This document shows, in pieces, positions 61,107 through 64,000 of a stretch of DNA of 64,000 nucleotides. Both the position numbers and the translations under genes were made by a program. Under the pieces are notes generated by a model. That model was not told the DNA's origin, made no database searches, and saw nothing but the letters and a program-made list of their open reading frames with translations. Numbering within the stretch: position 1 is the stretch's first letter; each line of letters starts with the position of its first letter. The DNA comes from Peptostreptococcaceae bacterium pGA-8 (lineage in GTDB: Bacteria; Bacillota; Clostridia; Peptostreptococcales; Anaerovoracaceae). Where the stretch lies: positions 1 through 64,000 of the forward strand of contig FONK01000009.1 of NCBI GenBank assembly GCA_900112915.1, read 5' to 3'.

Positions 61107-61868
61107 TTATTCAACCGGCACCAGCTTGCCGTATACTACAATTCGTCCCGTCCCCTCGAAATCCGAGCAGGTACTGAACATTACTATTTTGTCCTCCGGA
61201 GAAACCGAAACGTCCATAGGAAGCAGGCTGTTATCCTTTGCCCACTGTATATACGGCGCCTTTTCGAATTCATTGAAGTACAGCTTATATCTATCGCTGT
61301 CCGGCTCGACTTGCACAATGCTAAAAATCTCTATGTCATATTTCTTTTCAGGAGTAAAAAGCATCATCTTCTTATGCTTATCATAGAATTCTTGCTCTTT
61401 ATAATTGATAAGCTCACTAAACATGGTAGTGTCCTTGGTTTTATGCCCATATATTATAGTATTGAAATCTTCAAAGGGAGCTTCATTTCTGAAGTCTACG
61501 AAAAGGGTTCCCTTGCTGTTATATTCTTTGTTAAATAACCTTGTAAGATAATAGTCATTATTATTTGTTTTAACTACAGGATAATTGATCTTGCTATCCT
61601 TTAAAAACAGCCAGGCTTTAATATCGCTGTTGGTTTGCGCCAATTTCTCAAAATCAATGTTGCTTGGAATATCTCCATCAATACCTGCCATAGTTTCTAT
61701 CTTCTCATAGGTCTTGCTTCCATAATAATATCCCCATAAAATTTTCCCAATATTGTACAGGCTGAAAACAATCACACATACCAGGATAAGAGTAATTATA
61801 TTGTAAATTACACCACCTTTTCTTTTTTTCTTTACTTCATTTCGGTTATTCCCTTTATCGTCTCTCAT
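61107..61868 (-). CDS. srtB: Class B sortase
   Basis: A 253-residue membrane-tethered transpeptidase. After a basic N-terminus and one helix (about 20-43), the sortase barrel has the catalytic His in NTIIYGHKTKD, Cys in IVMFSTCSDFEG and Arg in GRIVVYGKLV. Class B is indicated by the extra N-terminal helices and the long segment between His and Cys. In Clostridia class B enzymes cleave (S/N)PxTx-type signals, so the LPKTG adhesin at the window start may not be its substrate. It lies three bases after the FemAB gene. Confidence 0.92.
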   Translation of the reverse strand: MRDDKGNNRNEVKKKRKGGVIYNIITLILVCVIVFSLYNIGKILWGYYYGSKTYEKIETMAGIDGDIPSNIDFEKLAQTNSDIKAWLFLKDSKINYPVVKTNNNDYYLTRLFNKEYNSKGTLFVDFRNEAPFEDFNTIIYGHKTKDTTMFSELINYKEQEFYDKHKKMMLFTPEKKYDIEIFSIVQVEPDSDRYKLYFNEFEKAPYIQWAKDNSLLPMDVSVSPEDKIVMFSTCSDFEGTGRIVVYGKLVPVE

Positions 61869-61871
61869 ATA

Positions 61872-63125
61872 TTACCTCAACTTTCCCCTTATTTTCATAG
61901 CCAAATTAAAGGCCCGATTTACCACCGGCTTTACAGTGCAATTAAACTCTCCCACTCTCTCGTAAAAGCTGCCGCCAAACTGTCTCTTAAACATATACAG
62001 TCCTGCCGCATCGTCTTTTTCTAAATCGGCCTCTTCAGTATAGCCGCTTATTCCACCTAAATCATACTCCTTAATACCGAGAGCCTTTGCAGCCTTCATC
62101 ATCTCCAGTACCATTACATAGCTCGGCACCAATTCTCTAAATTGGTCAGATGATGCTCCATAAAGATAATATGCCTTTTCTCCGCAGCAAGCCATTATTC
62201 CGCCGGAAAGGTATATTTTCTCCTTTCCTGACTCAACCAGAGCCCTCATCTCTTTAATTCTCTCCAGGGTCTTTGCCCTTCTTCCTTCCAAAATATCCAA
62301 CTCGCTCCGGAAATTAGCCTTTTTCTTAGGGTCGGTGGTATTCTCCAGCTTCCTCTTAAACTTCTCTTCTTCCTTATTCACAATCTCCAATTCATTTTCT
62401 GCCGATTTAACCCCGTCAGCAGGCCGAAATCCGGTAAGGTACATCCTTGCCTCCCCATTGTCCTGAAAGGCTTTAAGCAAGGCTTCATAGTATCCTTTAT
62501 ACCTTACCATAATTCCATCTCGCTTACCGGTTTCCTCCATAAGCTGCCAGAAAACATCCAGGCCTTCCATGCCTACCTCTTCACAAAAAACTCCATTTTT
62601 CAATGCCTTGCGAACTAAATTTCTGGTCTGGCTATTGAAGCTCTTGAGTATCTCATCCTCCGACTTGGTTAAATCAACGAGGAAGGTAAATCGGGGCTGT
62701 GCATCGACAATCCCCTTAGTGAACCCTGCATGGACAAATCCTGCCTTATTCATTACTGAAAGAAGTTCAGGGTATTCAGCCCTTGCTATATTAGGGTCTA
62801 TTTTTATAGTAAAGGCCTTTTCTTTTGCCGCAGCTCCTTTGACGATTTCAGCCATGGCAAGAACATCTGCCTCATTATGATAGTCCATTACAAAGCCTCG
62901 TGGACTGTAACATAGGGTATATGGCAGGCCCGGCATCTTTCTGAAAAGCAGCAAAGCCGCAGCTATAAGTTCCCCATTCTTCGACATTGCAATTTTTTTG
63001 CTGTACCAAAAGTCGCTCTTTACTTCCGCCCATCCTGTAAGCTGAGTAAATTCACTATTTCCATGACCTCTGACGAATTCATCAAAGGCTTTATTATCTA
63101 ATTCTATACTTAAATATTCCCTCAT
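61872..63125 (-). CDS. FemAB-family peptidoglycan bridge aminoacyltransferase
   Basis: A 417-residue FemX/FemAB-type transferase that adds amino acids from aminoacyl-tRNA to the stem peptide of lipid II. Two GNAT-like subdomains carry FTQLTGWAEVKSDFWYSKKI, FTFLVDLTKSEDEILKSF, and LYGASSDQFRELVPSYVM; a helical arm (about 230-300, EEEKFKRKLENTTDPKKKAN) is the tRNA-binding coiled coil. Co-transcribed with sortase B, since the sortase attaches proteins to such bridges. The added residue is not predictable. Confidence 0.9.
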   Translation of the reverse strand: MREYLSIELDNKAFDEFVRGHGNSEFTQLTGWAEVKSDFWYSKKIAMSKNGELIAAALLLFRKMPGLPYTLCYSPRGFVMDYHNEADVLAMAEIVKGAAAKEKAFTIKIDPNIARAEYPELLSVMNKAGFVHAGFTKGIVDAQPRFTFLVDLTKSEDEILKSFNSQTRNLVRKALKNGVFCEEVGMEGLDVFWQLMEETGKRDGIMVRYKGYYEALLKAFQDNGEARMYLTGFRPADGVKSAENELEIVNKEEEKFKRKLENTTDPKKKANFRSELDILEGRRAKTLERIKEMRALVESGKEKIYLSGGIMACCGEKAYYLYGASSDQFRELVPSYVMVLEMMKAAKALGIKEYDLGGISGYTEEADLEKDDAAGLYMFKRQFGGSFYERVGEFNCTVKPVVNRAFNLAMKIRGKLR

Positions 63126-63198
63126 TTAATATTCCCTCATCTAAATATAGCCTCGGTTCTCCCTCCCCATTAAAGGCAAAACTAAATTTCTCTACTAT

Positions 63199-63227
63199 AT
63201 TATACACAGATTACATATAAAAACAAA
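63199..63227 (-). promoter_or_regulatory. Promoter of the FemAB-sortase operon
   Basis: Minus-strand TATAAT (63199-63204) with TTTGTT 17 bases upstream (63222-63227). The -35 box is weak. Confidence 0.5.
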
Positions 63228-63356
63228 TATTACTTATCCCCTTATGGCATAGCCAATTAACTTATGTTAAAATCTAACTATGATGTAACTATCCGTGGCT
63301 ACGCTGTGAAATTTAGCCATTTCAGAAGATATAACGATATTTTAGGAGGTTTCAAT

Positions 63357-64000
63357 ATGATATCCAAGTACAAAAAATTGCAAAACGGCAGTGATATTCG
63401 TGGTGTTGCCCTTGATGGCATTGCCGGAGAAGGGGTAAATCTTGACAAAAAAGCTGCTGCGGATATTGCTTTCGGCTTTGCTAAATTTTTGGAAAAAAAT
63501 CTCGGCAAGGAGTTTTCAGAGCTTTCCGTTGCCATAGGCAGGGATCCAAGACTGTCCGGAGAGGCTCTGGCTTCCGCCTTTGCCGCATCCCTTACATCTC
63601 TCGGTCTTAAAGTTATGGATGCAGGTCTTGCCTCAACTCCTGCAATGTTTATGTCAACCATTTTTGATAATTACAAGGCTGACGGTGCAGTTATGATTAC
63701 TGCAAGCCATCTACCATTTAACAGAAACGGCTTTAAGCTCTTTACCCAAAACGGCGGTCTTGATAAAAAAGGAATAGCCTATATTCTGGAGGAGGCTGCA
63801 AGCTCCACCATAGGTGATGTATCGCTGATACCGGATTTGTACCGGCAAATTCCACTGATGGATGATTATGCTGCCCATTTAAGAGCCATTATCACAAAGG
63901 CTCTAAATTCGGATAAGCCACTGGAGGGTCTTAAAATTACTGTAGATGCCGGCAATGGTTCCGGTGGTTTTTTTGCCACAAGGGTTCTTGGTCCACTGGG
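63357..64000 (+). CDS. Phosphoglucomutase/phosphomannomutase (5' part)
   Basis: The first 214 codons of an alpha-D-phosphohexomutase, cut by the window end. NGSDIRGVALDG at the start matches the family opening (SDIRG), VAIGRDPRLSGEAL is in domain 1, and the active-site loop MITASHLPFNRNGFKLF has its phosphoserine near residue 117; the usual SHNP is SHLP here. VDAGNGSGGFFA begins domain 2. It interconverts hexose 1- and 6-phosphates for envelope sugars. AGGAGG is eight bases before the ATG. Confidence 0.9.
   Translation, partial: MISKYKKLQNGSDIRGVALDGIAGEGVNLDKKAAADIAFGFAKFLEKNLGKEFSELSVAIGRDPRLSGEALASAFAASLTSLGLKVMDAGLASTPAMFMSTIFDNYKADGAVMITASHLPFNRNGFKLFTQNGGLDKKGIAYILEEAASSTIGDVSLIPDLYRQIPLMDDYAAHLRAIITKALNSDKPLEGLKITVDAGNGSGGFFATRVLGPL

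Noticed and set aside
63299-63661. 120-codon minus-strand ORF near the window end
   Set aside because: It is the shadow of the phosphohexomutase gene, which has a good ribosome site and family motifs on the plus strand.
1-64000. CRISPR array, rRNA genes or complete insertion sequences
   Set aside because: No regularly spaced repeats with unique spacers, no rRNA-like sequence and no DDE transposase gene were found on reading the window.

Overview
The window reads as a chromosomal segment of an anaerobic Gram-positive bacterium of the Clostridia. Supporting features are strong AGGAGG-type ribosome sites, TTG and GTG starts, tightly packed operons, class B sortase and FemAB genes, CarD, YacL-like PIN/TRAM, Mini-RNase III, a 4-hydroxybutyrate/butyryl-CoA-type CoA-transferase and AGCS/NCS2 transporters. 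The genus cannot be fixed from the sequence alone. Most of the window is ordinary core genome of moderate GC, broken by two AT-rich accessory regions.

Region 1 (1 to about 5,450) is the degraded end of an integrative element. It holds an LPXTG adhesin with five CnaB repeats, a small ORF that starts like ICE sigma-like proteins, a RelB/ParE-type toxin-antitoxin pair, a tRNA-Arg(CCT), a fused remnant of conjugation genes, and an SdpI-like membrane protein. Next (5,500-9,050) come a doubly frameshifted lipoprotein gene, a SUFU-domain gene, a flavin reductase, an MBL-fold hydrolase and a GNAT acetyltransferase. Core blocks follow: an osmoprotectant ABC transporter with a fused permease/binding protein; asnS; an EF-G-like GTPase; radA; a two-component system; carD; PIN/TRAM; ispF-proS; paired chromate transporters; a cyclophilin; and cysE-cysS-mrnC-thyA-folA-rlmB.

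Region 2 (about 29,000-33,600) is AT-rich accessory DNA around a tRNA-Thr(GGT). It carries two small membrane proteins, a small serine recombinase, an AbiEi/AbiEii toxin-antitoxin pair with an operator-like inverted repeat, and a large serine recombinase with an apparent in-frame internal deletion. Core genome resumes with the CoA-transferase, a small NrdD-C-terminus-like protein, PspC, purB-purA-alr, an alanine/Na+ symporter, birA, metNIQ, a cobalamin nucleotide-loop operon, a DMT exporter, an HD hydrolase, purine uptake and salvage genes, the pstSCAB-phoU operon with its own two-component system, sortase B, FemAB and the start of a phosphohexomutase.

The most interesting signal is upstream of metNIQ (minus strand, 45,843-46,128). 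A good promoter precedes a 33-codon ORF with its own ribosome site and ten Met codons in its first 20 positions. After it come alternative RNA pairings and a perfect 11-bp terminator just before metN. This looks like ribosome-mediated transcription attenuation sensing methionine, where a SAM riboswitch or Met T-box would normally be expected. Other points worth a second look are mini-ORFs and a tandem repeat in the purB leader, three phased TTTACA boxes upstream of pstS, a (TA)n frameshift in the lipoprotein gene, a degenerate second CobU paralogue, and the deleted recombinase.
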